Of a stretch of 62,142 nt of DNA, positions 16,704 through 26,491 are shown piece by piece; position 1 is the first letter of the stretch; every line of letters starts with the position of its first letter. The notes under the pieces are model-generated. The model was not told the DNA's origin, made no database searches, and saw only the letters and a program-made list of their open reading frames with translations. This DNA comes from Rhodobacter capsulatus. Its GTDB lineage: Bacteria; Pseudomonadota; Alphaproteobacteria; Rhodobacterales; Rhodobacteraceae. The position numbers were made by a program, and so were the translations under genes. The stretch lies in assembly GCF_005144475.1 (NCBI RefSeq), contig NZ_SWJZ01000018.1, positions 1 through 62,142 on the forward strand, given 5' to 3'.

Positions 16704-17768
16704 TCAGCGCCGCCGCCGCACCACCCGGCGCGCGGCGGGATCGGGCGCGGGCTTGGCCGGTTTCGTCGCATGCGCCACCGGACGCTCGGCCCGGAAGATG
16801 CGGAAGGCGCCGTCGCGGCCGCTGGGCGGGGTGATTTCCGTCACCTCGTGGAAGCATTCGCGCAGCACGGCTTCATAGGGCAGATGCCGGTTCGCCACCA
16901 TCCAGAGCGTCCCCGAGAGCGACAAAAGCCCCGCCGCGGCGCGGATGAAGGCCACGCCCAGCCCCGGATCGGCGGCGCGGCTGGTGTGGAAGGGCGGGTT
17001 CATCACCACGGCCATCGGACGCGTCTCCAGCTTCACCTGCGTCGCATCGGCCCAATGAAACCGCGCCCGCGGATCGGTCACGTTGCGCGTCGCGCAGTCC
17101 AGCGCGGCATGGTCCGCCTCGATCAGGTCGATCTGCTCGACCCCCTTGCGCGTCAGAACCTGCGCCGCAAGCCAGCCCCAGCCCGCGCCCAGATCGACCA
17201 CCCTTGCGGGCAGCGTCTCGGGCAGGCAGGCGGCGAGCAGCGCCGAGCCGCGGTCGATGCCATCGGCCGAAAACACCCCGGGCAGCGTGGTGAAGCCGGG
17301 CGCGGGCTGCAGCGGCCGCGCCTCCCAGCCCGCCAGCGCGCCCGGCGTGGCGGCAAAGCGGAAGATCTTGCCATGCGCCTTGGCGATCGGCTCCGAGATC
17401 GGCACGAGCGCGCGCAGATCTTTCAGCAGCGAATCGATGCCGTCGGTCTTCAGCCCGTCGACCCAGATCGGCCCGCCCGGCACGACGCGGGCGCAAGCCT
17501 CGGCCAGCAGCGCCCGCGCCTCGGCCTTGGCGCGCGGCACGAAGATCACGGCCGCGGCAAAACCGCGCTCCTCGGTCGCGGGCGCGACGGCATGGCCGCG
17601 CGCGGCCAGCGCCACATGATCGGGGCAGAACCCCTGCACCAGCTGCAGCCGGTCCTTTGGCAGATCGGACAGGTCGGTCTCGGCGGTGGGACGGTAAACG
17701 ACGATCCGCCCTTCGGACGGCAAAGCTTCGGGCGCCTCAAGCGCCAGCGACAAACGGGGATGGCTCAT
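16704..17768 (-). CDS. rsmC: Class I methyltransferase, RsmC-like rRNA (guanine-N2) type
   Basis: It probably methylates guanine N2 of 16S rRNA using SAM. The 354 residues have two methyltransferase-like halves as in RsmC: a degenerate N-terminal one, and a catalytic C-terminal one with the SAM motif VVDLGAGWGWLA and the adenine/guanine N-methyltransferase motif VMNPPFHTS. A basic Arg-rich tail ends the protein. It follows clpS on the same strand by 21 bases. The exact target base is inferred from family membership only. Confidence 0.82.
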   Translation of the reverse strand: MSHPRLSLALEAPEALPSEGRIVVYRPTAETDLSDLPKDRLQLVQGFCPDHVALAARGHAVAPATEERGFAAAVIFVPRAKAEARALLAEACARVVPGGPIWVDGLKTDGIDSLLKDLRALVPISEPIAKAHGKIFRFAATPGALAGWEARPLQPAPGFTTLPGVFSADGIDRGSALLAACLPETLPARVVDLGAGWGWLAAQVLTRKGVEQIDLIEADHAALDCATRNVTDPRARFHWADATQVKLETRPMAVVMNPPFHTSRAADPGLGVAFIRAAAGLLSLSGTLWMVANRHLPYEAVLRECFHEVTEITPPSGRDGAFRIFRAERPVAHATKPAKPAPDPAARRVVRRRR

Positions 17769-17789
17769 CAGATCGGAGGGGTGCCCCCC

Positions 17790-18143
17790 TCACTCCTTTT
17801 CCATGGTGCATTGCAGCGGGTGCTGGTGACGGCGGGAAAAATCCATCACCTGCGAGACCTTGGTCTCGGCCACCTCGAAGGAATAGACGCCGACGACGGC
17901 CAGCCCCTTCTTGTGCACGGTCAGCATGATCTCGAAGGCCTGGGCATGGGTCATGCCGAAAAAGCGCTCCAGAATGTGCACGACAAATTCCATCGGCGTG
18001 TAATCGTCGTTCAGCAGCATGACCTTGTACATCGGCGGCCGGGCCGTGCGGGGCGCGGTCTTGACCGCAAGTCCGGCCTCGCCCGTACCATCCCCCTCGC
18101 CGTCTCCGGCGCGAGGGGCGCTGAGGTAAAGAGGGTGAAGCAC
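17790..18143 (-). CDS. clpS: ClpS, adaptor of the ClpAP protease
   Basis: ClpS binds N-degron substrates and hands them to ClpA. The core has the diagnostic [21 protein letters not shown] and [12 protein letters not shown]. The C-terminus is [18 protein letters not shown] chose the GTG at 18143 because GGAGGA lies at the right distance and the reading upstream of it has no family-like features; this gives 117 residues with a typical unstructured N-terminus. clpA is not in the window. Confidence 0.9.
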   Translation of the reverse strand: MLHPLYLSAPRAGDGEGDGTGEAGLAVKTAPRTARPPMYKVMLLNDDYTPMEFVVHILERFFGMTHAQAFEIMLTVHKKGLAVVGVYSFEVAETKVSQVMDFSRRHQHPLQCTMEKE

Positions 18144-18316
18144 GGGCAGTCCTCCGCAGTGTCGAAAGGGTCGAATCGGTGTCAAATATCCATGATCGCA
18201 GGGAATCGTGGATCCGGGGATCAATATAGGACCATGGCGCGGCAAGAAAAGCCAGTGCGGCGCATCTTGCCAACCGCGCGCCCCGGCGTCAGGTTGACCG
18301 CGCAAGGAGAGCCCCG

Positions 18317-19027
18317 ATGACCCTGACCACGATCGGCTTCGACGCCGATGACACGCTTTGGCACAACGAGCGGTTCTTTCGCCTGACCCAGGCGCGGTTT
18401 CACGACCTGCTGGCCGATCACGCCGAGACCGCGGATCTGGAACAGCGCCTGCTGGCCGCCGAGCGCCGCAACGTCGGCGCCTATGGATTTGGCGTCAAGG
18501 GCTTCACCCTGTCGATGATCGAGACCGCGATCGAGGTCAGCGCGGGCCGCGTGCCCGCCGCGGTGATCGGCGAGATCCTGGCGGCCGGGCGCGAGATGCT
18601 GGCGCATCCGATCGAGATCCTGCCCCATGCCCGCGAAGCGGTCGAGGCGCTGTCGGACCGCTACCGGCTGGTGCTGGTGACCAAGGGCGATCTGCTCGAT
18701 CAGGAACGCAAGCTGGCGCAATCGGGCCTCGGCGATCTTTTCGACGCGGTCGAGATCGTCTCGGACAAGCGCCCCGACACCTACCGCGCGGTCTTCGCGC
18801 GGCACGGCACCGGCGCCGATCAGGGGCTGATGGTGGGCAATTCGCTGAAATCCGACGTGCTGCCGATGCTCGAGGCGGGCGGCTGGGGCGTGCATGTGCC
18901 GCACGAGATGACCTGGGCGCTGGAACATGCGGCCCCGCCCGCGGCGCATCCGCGCTTTGCCGCGCTGCCGGATCTGGGCGGGCTGACGGGGCTTGTCGGC
19001 GCGATCGAGGCAGCCGCCAAAAGCTGA
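18317..19027 (+). CDS. HAD-superfamily hydrolase (YjjG-like phosphatase)
   Basis: A soluble phosphatase of 236 residues. The nucleophile motif is [12 protein letters not shown] (Asp8 and Asp10), motif II is LVTKGD, and motif III/IV is VSDKRPDTY with later [10 protein letters not shown] helical cap lies between residues 18 and 90. Relatives hydrolyse nucleotides or small phosphates; the substrate here is not readable. The ribosome site AAGGAGAG supports the start. It is divergent from clpS. Confidence 0.85.
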   Translation: MTLTTIGFDADDTLWHNERFFRLTQARFHDLLADHAETADLEQRLLAAERRNVGAYGFGVKGFTLSMIETAIEVSAGRVPAAVIGEILAAGREMLAHPIEILPHAREAVEALSDRYRLVLVTKGDLLDQERKLAQSGLGDLFDAVEIVSDKRPDTYRAVFARHGTGADQGLMVGNSLKSDVLPMLEAGGWGVHVPHEMTWALEHAAPPAAHPRFAALPDLGGLTGLVGAIEAAAKS

Positions 19028-19227
19028 TCGGCGCCGGGCAACCACAACCTCTGGCATGCATCCCCGCCGCCGCCGCAACATGTTGACGGAATTCAGCCCT
19101 GCGTTGCACGAACGCCTCAGTTGAAGCCTTTGAATCTTCGTGGTTTTCAGCACCGGGAAGCCGTGCTAATCTTGCCGCCAAGTCCCAGACCACAACGGGG
19201 CACATAGAGGCAGTAAGGGCAGTTATC

Positions 19228-20850
19228 GTGACCAGGCTGACGCACTGGGGCCTTTCGGGGCTTTTGGCAGTATTCTTGGCTCTTCTTCCGGTGGCGCTTT
19301 CGGCGGCACCGTTTGCGGCCTATGTGATGGACGCCCGCACCGGCGAGGTTCTTTACGAAAAGAACGCCGACACGCGGCTTCACCCGGCCTCGCTGACCAA
19401 GATGATGACGCTTTACATCGCGTTTCAGGCGATCGAGTCGGGCGAGGCGAGCCTTGACACGATGGTGACGGTCTCGGCCAATGCGGCCGGTCAGGCGCCC
19501 TCGCGGCTGGGCCTGCGCACCGGGCAAAAGATCGCGCTGCGCTATCTGATCCGCGGCGCCGCGATCAAGTCGGCCAACGATGCCGCCGCGGCGATCGGCG
19601 ATTTTCTGGGCGGCGACGAGGCGCGTTTCGCGGCGCGGATGAACCGCACCGCCAAGGCGCTTGGCATGAAGAACACCACCTTCAAGAACGCCAACGGGCT
19701 GACGAAGCCGGGGCACCTGTCGACCGCGCATGACATGTCTCTGCTCGGCCGCCACCTGCTTTACGATTTTCCCCAATATTACAACCTGTTCTCGCGCCGG
19801 ACCGCAGATGCGGGCATCGCCCATGTGGCGAATACGAACCGCCGCTTTCTGGACGCCTACGAGGGCGCGGACGGGATCAAGACCGGCTACACCGTGCCCG
19901 CGGGCTTCAACCTGACCGCCTCGGCGCAGCGCGGCAACAAGCGCATCATCGCGACGGTCTTCGGCGGCACCTCGCCCGCGGCGCGCAATGCGAAGATGGC
20001 CGAGCTGCTCGATCTGGGCTTTGAGCGCGCGCCGGGCAAGGTCAATGCGCAAAAGCCCGAGCCGCCGATGCTGATGGCCAATGCCGACAGCGACATCGCC
20101 GGTCCGCAGGTCGACGCCGCACAAACGGCCGAAGACGGCGACGAGGAGGCGGTGAAACTCGCCGCCGCCGCCGCCGGGGCCGCGACCGTCGCCGCCCGCG
20201 CCGCCGCCCCCGAAGAGGTCGCCCCCGAGACCGTGGAGCTTGCCGGCCTTGCCCGCAGCCCGCGCCCGCAGGCCCGCCCCGCCGCTGCGCCCGAGCCGGA
20301 AGACGCGCCGGTGCAACTGGCCGCCGCCGCCCCCGAACCGGCCCCCGAAGCCGAGCCTCTCGAACAGGTCACCGCGCCGCAGCCCGAGACGCTGGCGATG
20401 ATCGAACCCGCCGACGAAACCGTCGAGGCGCAGGGCGACACCGATCCCTCCGGTCCGGTCTTCATCCAGACCGCCACCGCGCAGCCCGAAACCCTGGCGC
20501 TCGGCTCCTCGGCGCAGGTGCCGCGCAACGACACGGTGATTCTCGCCGCGCTGACGCCGCCCGCGCCGATGCCCGAAGGCAAGCGCGAGGTCGTCGCCCG
20601 CGCCTCTTCCTCGGGCGGGCGCAACTGGGGCATCAGCCTTGGCAAATATCCGTCGCAATATGCCGCCGAACAGGTGCTGCTGAAAACCGCGCTGATGGAA
20701 AGCACCGCGCTGTCGCAGGGGCTGCGCAAGGTCGCCACCCGGAAATCGGGCTATGACGCGCTCTTTGTCGGGCTCAGCCGCGGCGATGCCGATCTGGCCT
20801 GCGCGCGCCTTGCCGCCCGCGCGGTCGATTGTTCGGTGATCGGGCCGTAA
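19228..20850 (+). CDS. D-alanyl-D-alanine carboxypeptidase (PBP5/6 family) with SPOR domain
   Basis: This periplasmic enzyme trims the terminal D-Ala from peptidoglycan stems. It starts at a GTG and has a signal peptide ending at LSAAPFAA. The serine peptidase motifs are SLTK (Ser55-Lys58), SAN (115-117) and KTG (218-220). A long Ala/Pro/Glu-rich linker (about 270-455) joins the catalytic part to a C-terminal SPOR domain (about 460-540), which binds denuded glycan at division sites. The total of 540 residues is longer than classical DacA because of the linker and SPOR. Confidence 0.92.
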   Translation: MTRLTHWGLSGLLAVFLALLPVALSAAPFAAYVMDARTGEVLYEKNADTRLHPASLTKMMTLYIAFQAIESGEASLDTMVTVSANAAGQAPSRLGLRTGQKIALRYLIRGAAIKSANDAAAAIGDFLGGDEARFAARMNRTAKALGMKNTTFKNANGLTKPGHLSTAHDMSLLGRHLLYDFPQYYNLFSRRTADAGIAHVANTNRRFLDAYEGADGIKTGYTVPAGFNLTASAQRGNKRIIATVFGGTSPAARNAKMAELLDLGFERAPGKVNAQKPEPPMLMANADSDIAGPQVDAAQTAEDGDEEAVKLAAAAAGAATVAARAAAPEEVAPETVELAGLARSPRPQARPAAAPEPEDAPVQLAAAAPEPAPEAEPLEQVTAPQPETLAMIEPADETVEAQGDTDPSGPVFIQTATAQPETLALGSSAQVPRNDTVILAALTPPAPMPEGKREVVARASSSGGRNWGISLGKYPSQYAAEQVLLKTALMESTALSQGLRKVATRKSGYDALFVGLSRGDADLACARLAARAVDCSVIGP

Positions 20851-20873
20851 GCCCGGCCCTGCCCGCGACAAGA

Positions 20874-20944
20874 GCGTATTTTTGCCAAGAAGAAACCCGG
20901 ATCCCTGAAAAAGAGGTCCGGGTTTCTTCTTGGTCCAAATACGC
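20874..20944. repeat. Paired dispersed element between convergent genes
   Basis: Two inverted copies of the CGTATTT...CAAGAAGAAA core face each other. The inner arms extend by GGGTCCGG-like bases, so the whole 71-base stretch folds as one hairpin. The plus copy follows the carboxypeptidase stop by 24 bases, and the minus copy follows the ccoS stop by about 14. It probably ends both transcripts. Confidence 0.8.
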
Positions 20945-20957
20945 CCTTTGCGCCGTG

Positions 20958-21116
20958 TCAGCTTTTGGGACGGTCGTCGTATTTGCCCGACAGGATCCGT
21001 TCGGCATCGCCCTTCGGGTCGTCATATTGCCGGGCGCGCAGCGACCACAGGAAGGCGACAAGGCCGAAACCGCCCAGAAACAGCGAGATCGGGATCAGAT
21101 AGGTCAGGACCGACAT
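20958..21116 (-). CDS. ccoS: cbb3 oxidase maturation protein CcoS
   Basis: CcoS is needed to fit heme and copper cofactors into cbb3 oxidase. The 52-residue protein is a single membrane helix (about 4-27, LIPISLFLGGFGLVAFLWSL) followed by RQYDDPKGDAERIL, which is the conserved FixS/CcoS signature. It is the last gene of ccoGHIS and starts 17 bases after ccoI. It is short enough to be missed by gene callers. Confidence 0.92.
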   Translation of the reverse strand: MSVLTYLIPISLFLGGFGLVAFLWSLRARQYDDPKGDAERILSGKYDDRPKS

Positions 21117-21133
21117 CTTGGGCTCCGTTCGGG

Positions 21134-23362
21134 CTATTTCAGCCGCATCGAGTTCAGCGACACAGTAATCGACGAGGTGGACATCGCCAAGGCCGCCGCG
21201 AGCGGCGTGGCAAGACCCACCAGCGCCAGCGGCACGGCGACGACGTTATAGGCGGCGGAGATCACGAAATTCTCCTTGATCCGGCGCCGCGCCTGTCCGG
21301 CGATGCGCAGGGCATCGCCCACCGGCGCCAGATCGGCGCCCAGAAGCACGATGTCGGAGGCCGTGCGCGCCGCATCGAGCGCCGAGGCGGGCGAGATCGA
21401 GACATGCGCCGCCGCCAGCGCCGCGGTGTCGTTGAGCCCGTCGCCCACCATCAGGACGCGCCGCCCCTGCCCCATCAGATCGGCCACAAGCGCCGCCTTT
21501 TCGGCGGGCAGCGTGCCCGAATGCCATTCGGTGATGCCCAGCTTGCCCGCAAGCGCCGAGACCGCCGTCTCGACATCGCCCGAGACCATCAGCACCCGCT
21601 TGCCCTGCGCGGTCAAAAGCGCCACCGCCTCGGCCGCGCCCAGACGCAGGTGATCCGAGAAGCGGAAGGTCACCGGAGCGGCCTGCCCCAGCCGCAGATG
21701 CGTGGAGGTGCCATCGCAGGGCGCGGCACCGACCCAGTCGGCCCGGCCCAGACGCAGCGCCAGACGGCCCAGCCGCCCCTCGATGCCGAAGCCGGGCACC
21801 TCGCGCAGATCATCGAGCGCGACGGGGCGGATTTCGCGGGCTTCGGCCGCCGCCACCAGCGCCCGCGCCAGCGGATGCGAGGAGGCCTGCGCCAGCGCCG
21901 CCGCAACCGAGAGGGTTTCCTCCTCGATCGTGTCGAGCCCTTCCAGAACCGGCGTGCCCATGGTCAGCGTGCCGGTCTTGTCGAAAACCACCGTATCGAC
22001 CTCGGCCAGCCGTTCAAGCGCGGTACCGTCCTTGATCAAAAGCCCCTTGCGGAAGAGCTTGCCCGAGGCCGCGGTGATCACCGCGGGCACCGCCAGCCCG
22101 AGCGCGCAGGGGCAGGTGATGATGAGGACGGCGGCCGAGATGTTGACGGCAAAGCGCAGATCGCCGCCCGTCGCCCACATCCAGTAGCCGAAGGCGGAGA
22201 ACGAGAGCGCATGCACCAGCGGCGAATAGGCCCGCGCGGCACGTTCGGCCAAGGTCGTGTAGCGGGTCTTCGCGCTTTCGGCCATCGCCACCAGATCGGC
22301 CATCCGGTGCAGCGAGCTGTCCTTGCCCGCCGCGGTGACACGCAGCGTCAAAGGTCCGGTCAGGTTCACCTCTCCGGCGGACAGCATCGTGCCCGGGCCG
22401 ACATAGACCGGCAGGGTTTCCCCGGTCAGAAGCGAGCGGTCGGTTTCCGACGTGCCCAGGGTCACCTCGCCATCGGCCGGGATGCGGCCGCCCGGGCGCA
22501 CCCGGATCAGATCGCCGGGCTTCAGATCGGCCACCGGCACGACGGTTTCGACGCCCTCGCGCAGCAGCGTCGCGCGGGGGACTTCGAGCGCCGCCAGCTC
22601 CTCGGCGGCGGAGCGCGCCACGGCGCGGGTGCGGTAGTCAAGATAGCGGCCGACGAGCAGGAAGAAGGACAGCATCACCGCCGCGTCGAAATAGGCGTGA
22701 TGGCCGTGGTTCATCGTCTCGAAGATCGAGATCGAGGAGGCGAGGATCAGCGCCAGCGAGATCGGCACATCCATGTTGACGCGGCCGTGTTTCAGCCCGC
22801 CCCAGGCCGAGGCGAAGAAGGGCTGGCCGACGAAGACCACGGTGGGCAGCGCGATGGCGGCGGAAATCCAGTGGAACATGTCGCGCGTCGCGGCCTCGGC
22901 GCCCGACCAGACCGCGATCGACAGAAGCATGATGTTCATCATCGCGAAACCGGCGACGCCGATCCGCATCAAAAGATCCCTGCCCCGCTTGTCGGTTTCC
23001 GTCGCCGAGAGCATGCCGGGGTCCAGCTCATAGGCCTCGTAGCCGATCTTGCCGAGCGCCTCGACCAGCGCCTCGGCGGTCACCCCCGCCTCGGCATCGA
23101 CCGAAACGCGCTTCAGCGTCAGGTTGACCCGCGCCGAGCGCACGCCCGGCTGCGCCTCCATCTCGCGTTCGACATCGGTGATGCAGACCGCGCAATGGGC
23201 GGTGGGCAGCGACAGCATGATCCGCGCCCCCTTGATATCGCCCGATTTCGCCAGATCTTCGGCCGAGGGCGCGGCAAGGCAGGCCGGGCAGGCGGAAGCG
23301 GACAGGTGATCTTCGGTGACCCCCGCAGGGGAGGTCACCGACGCAAGGGGGGCAGCGGTCAT
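21134..23362 (-). CDS. ccoI: Copper P-type ATPase for cbb3 assembly, CcoI/FixI
   Basis: CcoI moves copper across the inner membrane for the CuB centre of cbb3 oxidase. The 742-residue protein has an N-terminal CPAC (25-28), then a metal-binding domain with AHCAVC (57-60). About eight membrane helices are present, with CPC at 417-419, DKTGT with Asp461, SSHPLA, and GDGLNDTAAL. Its place in ccoGHIS distinguishes it from CopA at 2-5 kb. The start lies 5 bases after the ccoH stop, suggesting coupling. Confidence 0.94.
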   Translation of the reverse strand: MTAAPLASVTSPAGVTEDHLSASACPACLAAPSAEDLAKSGDIKGARIMLSLPTAHCAVCITDVEREMEAQPGVRSARVNLTLKRVSVDAEAGVTAEALVEALGKIGYEAYELDPGMLSATETDKRGRDLLMRIGVAGFAMMNIMLLSIAVWSGAEAATRDMFHWISAAIALPTVVFVGQPFFASAWGGLKHGRVNMDVPISLALILASSISIFETMNHGHHAYFDAAVMLSFFLLVGRYLDYRTRAVARSAAEELAALEVPRATLLREGVETVVPVADLKPGDLIRVRPGGRIPADGEVTLGTSETDRSLLTGETLPVYVGPGTMLSAGEVNLTGPLTLRVTAAGKDSSLHRMADLVAMAESAKTRYTTLAERAARAYSPLVHALSFSAFGYWMWATGGDLRFAVNISAAVLIITCPCALGLAVPAVITAASGKLFRKGLLIKDGTALERLAEVDTVVFDKTGTLTMGTPVLEGLDTIEEETLSVAAALAQASSHPLARALVAAAEAREIRPVALDDLREVPGFGIEGRLGRLALRLGRADWVGAAPCDGTSTHLRLGQAAPVTFRFSDHLRLGAAEAVALLTAQGKRVLMVSGDVETAVSALAGKLGITEWHSGTLPAEKAALVADLMGQGRRVLMVGDGLNDTAALAAAHVSISPASALDAARTASDIVLLGADLAPVGDALRIAGQARRRIKENFVISAAYNVVAVPLALVGLATPLAAALAMSTSSITVSLNSMRLK

Positions 23363-23367
23363 TGGGC

Positions 23368-23823
23368 TCAGCCTTCGACGAAGAAATCGAGGCGCTGCCG
23401 GAACAGCACCCCGTCCGCGGATGTGGCAGAAAGGTGGATCAGCCAGGCCCCGGGGGCAAGGCTGAGGGGCGCGGAATAGACGCCGTCGGTCCGGGTCATC
23501 TGCGGTTTGCGGTCATCCGCGGCCATGGTGGTGCGGCCGACCAGAACCTCGAGCTGGCCCAGCGGCGCGGGGTTCCCCGCCCGGTCGCGGATGTCGAGGG
23601 TGAGCAGACCGTTCGCGTAGGCGGGCTTCACCGTCCAGCCAAGCCGCTCCTGCGCGGCGCGGTCGGCGTCGAAGGTCTGCGAGGCGACATAGGAATTCGC
23701 CACCTCGAGCCCCGGGAAGGTCTTCACCGCCTGCACCGCCATCGTCACGTTGACGGCGATGATCAGCCCGAAGAAGGCCACGAACATCAACAGGACCTTG
23801 CGGCCGGTCAGCGGTTTCGCCAT
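23368..23823 (-). CDS. ccoH: cbb3 oxidase assembly protein CcoH/FixH
   Basis: CcoH is an inner-membrane protein that associates with cbb3 oxidase during assembly. The 151 residues have one N-terminal membrane helix (about 10-31) and a periplasmic FixH domain, with WTVKPAYANGLLTLDI in the middle and PGAWLIHLSA near the end. I chose MAKPLTGRK at 23823; the reading upstream overlaps ccoG. It lies one base after the ccoG stop. Confidence 0.92.
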   Translation of the reverse strand: MAKPLTGRKVLLMFVAFFGLIIAVNVTMAVQAVKTFPGLEVANSYVASQTFDADRAAQERLGWTVKPAYANGLLTLDIRDRAGNPAPLGQLEVLVGRTTMAADDRKPQMTRTDGVYSAPLSLAPGAWLIHLSATSADGVLFRQRLDFFVEG

Positions 23824-23824
23824 C

Positions 23825-25285
23825 TCACTTGCCCTTGCCATTGAAGACGGTCCCGGCCGAATCCGACACCGGCTCGTCCTCGCCCACCTGTTCGACCCAG
23901 ATCATGATCTCGGTCCGCTTGGCCCCGGCAAGATCCGACGCGGGACCAGCATCGAGATAAAGGCGCTGGTTGTAAAGCTGGTCGGCGGGCACGGTGATCG
24001 TGTCGCCCTCGACCCCTTCCAGCGTCAGTTTCAGCGCCTGGGTTTCCTCGTAATCCGCCGTCGTGGCCGAGATGCGGAAGGTTTCTTCCGAACCGTGCTT
24101 GTTGCGGATGCGCAGGGTGTAGATGTTGCGGATCGTGCCGTCCGATTGCGTCACGAACAGCGGATCACGGCTGGGCGTGACGTTGAAGTCGAGCGGCGAG
24201 CGCAGGAAGAGCCCCACCACCAGCGCGATGCCGAAGCCCGCCCAGAGCGTGAAGTAAAGCAGCGTGCGCGGCCGCAGCACGTGTTTCCAGATGTTGGTGA
24301 CCTTGTTGCCGGCGCGTTCGCTCGTTTCGTCCTTCAGCGCCATGTAGCCCACCAGGCCGCGCGGCTTGCCGATCTTGTCCATCATCTCGTTGCAGGCGTC
24401 GATGCACAGCCCGCAGGTGATGCATTCGAGCTGCTGGCCGTTGCGGATGTCGATCCCCATCGGGCAAACGTTGACGCAGGCCATGCAATCGATGCAATCG
24501 CCCTGCCCCTCGGCCAGTTTCTCGTTCTTTTGCAGCTTGCCGCGGGGTTCGCCGCGCCAGTCGCGATAGGCGATGGTGATCGTGTCCTCGTCCATCATCG
24601 CGGCCTGAATGCGCGGCCAGGGGCAGGCATAGATGCACATCTGTTCGCGGGCGAAACCGCCAAAGGCAAAGGTCGTCGCGGTGGCGATGGCGATGGTGGT
24701 GTAAGCGATCGGCGAGGCGTCGCCGGTGAGAAGATCGGAAAGCAGCGTCGGCGCATCGGTGAAATAGAACACCCATGCCCCCCCGGTGGCCAGACCGATG
24801 AACAGCCAAAGCCCCCATTTGATCAGCCGCTTGCGGATCTTCTCGGCGTTCCAGGCCTGACGGTGCAGGCGGATGCGGTTGTTGCGGTCGCCCTCGACCC
24901 AGCGTTCGACAAGGATGTAAAGATCGGTCCAGACCGTCTGCGGGCAGGCATAGCCGCACCAGACCCGGCCCAGCGCCGAGGTGAACAGGAACAGCCCAAG
25001 CCCCGCCATGATCAGAAGGCCCGCGACGAAGTAGAATTCGTGCGGCCAGATCTCGAGCCCGAAGAAGAAGAAGCGCCGGTTGCCAAGATCAAGCAGAACC
25101 GCCTGATCGGGCAGCGCCGCGCCGCGGTCCCAGCGGATCCAGGGCGTGATGTAATAGATGCCCAGCATCAGCGCCATCAGCACCCATTTGAGCGAACGGA
25201 ACTTGCCGGAAATGCGTCGGGGGAAAATCGGTTCACGCGCAAAGTAAAGCGGCGCGTCGTCGGGACTTGGTTGATTGGCGCTCAC
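23825..25285 (-). CDS. ccoG: cbb3 accessory protein CcoG/FixG (RdxA/RdxB family), polyferredoxin
   Basis: CcoG is a membrane-bound iron-sulfur protein thought to reduce copper for insertion into cbb3 oxidase. Several helices lie in the first half, with GYACPQTVW and YACPWPRIQ. Two ferredoxin-type clusters follow, CIDCMACVNVCP and CITCGLCIDACN, and an Ig-like C-terminal domain ends the protein. I chose the GTG at 25285, preceded by GGAG, giving 486 residues from SANQPSPDD; the in-frame stretch upstream covers the promoter region. It is the first gene of ccoGHIS. Confidence 0.9.
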   Translation of the reverse strand: MSANQPSPDDAPLYFAREPIFPRRISGKFRSLKWVLMALMLGIYYITPWIRWDRGAALPDQAVLLDLGNRRFFFFGLEIWPHEFYFVAGLLIMAGLGLFLFTSALGRVWCGYACPQTVWTDLYILVERWVEGDRNNRIRLHRQAWNAEKIRKRLIKWGLWLFIGLATGGAWVFYFTDAPTLLSDLLTGDASPIAYTTIAIATATTFAFGGFAREQMCIYACPWPRIQAAMMDEDTITIAYRDWRGEPRGKLQKNEKLAEGQGDCIDCMACVNVCPMGIDIRNGQQLECITCGLCIDACNEMMDKIGKPRGLVGYMALKDETSERAGNKVTNIWKHVLRPRTLLYFTLWAGFGIALVVGLFLRSPLDFNVTPSRDPLFVTQSDGTIRNIYTLRIRNKHGSEETFRISATTADYEETQALKLTLEGVEGDTITVPADQLYNQRLYLDAGPASDLAGAKRTEIMIWVEQVGEDEPVSDSAGTVFNGKGK

Positions 25286-25465
25286 GGGTGTCTCCGTTGG
25301 CTGGGCTCCGTCCTGACGGGATTGAACAGGAACGGGCCGGGTTTGCAACTGCACCTTAAAGCTATATTGCCGATGCAGCTTTTTGGACGTGCGTTCCCCG
25401 GATCGGGGCATTTCGGCCAGTGTGTCCCCTTGATCGACAGGGCCAGGGGGCAGATATGCTGAAAC

Positions 25466-25538
25466 GCACCGACGCCCCGGGAAACGCGCGAACAGGACGG
25501 GGCGTCGGTGCTTCCCGGGGGGCAGGCACCCCCCCGGG
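25466..25538. terminator. Two strong hairpins between ccoP and ccoG
   Basis: A 13-bp stem (25466-25478 with 25499-25511) and a second stem of CCCGGGGG with CCCCCGGG (25514-25538) follow the ccoP stop on the minus strand. Neither has a long T-run. They separate ccoNOQP from ccoGHIS and may reduce read-through. The rest of the 267-base spacer (25286-25552) has no gene and no clear FNR box. Confidence 0.6.
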
Positions 25539-25552
25539 ATCAGGTTTCGCTG

Positions 25553-26446
25553 TTACTGGCCGCCGCCAAGGCTGTGGACGTAGGACGCCACGGCCCGGAT
25601 CTGCGCCTCGCTCAGACGCGGTTTCGCGCCCGGCTCGGCCCAGCTCCACGACGGCATCACGCCGCCCCGGCCATACTGGATCGTGCTGGTGATCGTCGCC
25701 GCATCGCCGCCATAAAGCCAGATCCCGTCGGTGAGGTTGGGCGCGCCCATCTCCACCAGGCCCTTGGCGTCTTCGCCGTGACAGGCGACGCAGTTTTCGG
25801 CAAAGACCTGCTGACCGGCCCCCGCCCGGGCTTCGTCGGCCGTCTGCCCCGAGATCTTCAGGACATATTGCACGACGTCGTCGATCTGCGCCGGTTCAAG
25901 CAGCTCATCGGTCAGATGCGCCGGCATGTTCGCCACCGGCAGCGTGTCCGGGTCTTTCGGGTCGCGGATGCCGTGCTTGATGTTGGTGTAGATCGTCTCG
26001 ATCGCGCCGCCATGCAGCCAGTCGCCATCAAGCAGGCTGGGGAAGCCCGCGTTGCCGCCCGCCCCCGCACCGTGGCACTGCGCGCACCAGGTGCGGAACA
26101 CCGCGGCGCCCGCGTTGCGGGTGTAGGTCACCAGCTCCGGATCGGCCGCGATCGCGGTCAGCTCCGTCGCCACCAGCTTGTCTTCCACCGCCTTGTTCAT
26201 CTCGGCGAATTTGGCGATGTCCTTTTCGACATCGGCGCGGGTCGAAGACCCGAGCACCCCCGGCGTCGCCCCCGAGGCGAAGATCGGCCAGGCCGGCATC
26301 GCGATCGAATAGGCCACACCCCAGACGATGGTGGCGTAGAAGGTCCACAGCCACCAGCGCGGCAGCGGCGTGTTCAGTTCCTCGATGCCATCCCACTGGT
26401 GTCCAGTGGTCTGCACCTCTTTCTTGGTCGTCGGTTTTTTGCTCAT
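25553..26446 (-). CDS. ccoP: cbb3 oxidase diheme cytochrome c subunit CcoP
   Basis: CcoP takes electrons from soluble or membrane cytochromes c and passes them to CcoO. The 297-residue protein has one or two N-terminal membrane helices (about 31-55) and a periplasmic part with two heme c sites, CAQCH (121-125) and CVACH (219-223), with axial Met candidates at NMPAH and VMPSW. I chose the ATG at 26446 after AGGAGG; a GTG two codons upstream is weaker. It is the last gene of ccoNOQP. Confidence 0.96.
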   Translation of the reverse strand: MSKKPTTKKEVQTTGHQWDGIEELNTPLPRWWLWTFYATIVWGVAYSIAMPAWPIFASGATPGVLGSSTRADVEKDIAKFAEMNKAVEDKLVATELTAIAADPELVTYTRNAGAAVFRTWCAQCHGAGAGGNAGFPSLLDGDWLHGGAIETIYTNIKHGIRDPKDPDTLPVANMPAHLTDELLEPAQIDDVVQYVLKISGQTADEARAGAGQQVFAENCVACHGEDAKGLVEMGAPNLTDGIWLYGGDAATITSTIQYGRGGVMPSWSWAEPGAKPRLSEAQIRAVASYVHSLGGGQ

Positions 26447-26491
26447 CTCCACGCCTCCTTACCGCGTGGCGCCGTCGTCGTGTCCGGGGGG

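Noticed and set aside
20150-20590. Low-complexity GC-rich DNA as a possible non-coding or repeat region
   Set aside because: It is the in-frame Ala/Pro/Glu linker between the carboxypeptidase and SPOR domains.
25286-25460. An FNR box upstream of ccoG, expected from related species
   Set aside because: I searched for TTGAT-N4-ATCAA on both strands. Only a lone ATCAA half near 25430 is present, so I do not call a site.
25362-25649. A possible small gene between ccoP and ccoG on the minus strand
   Set aside because: The translation is Arg/Pro-rich with no ribosome site, and it overlaps the ccoP end and the hairpins.
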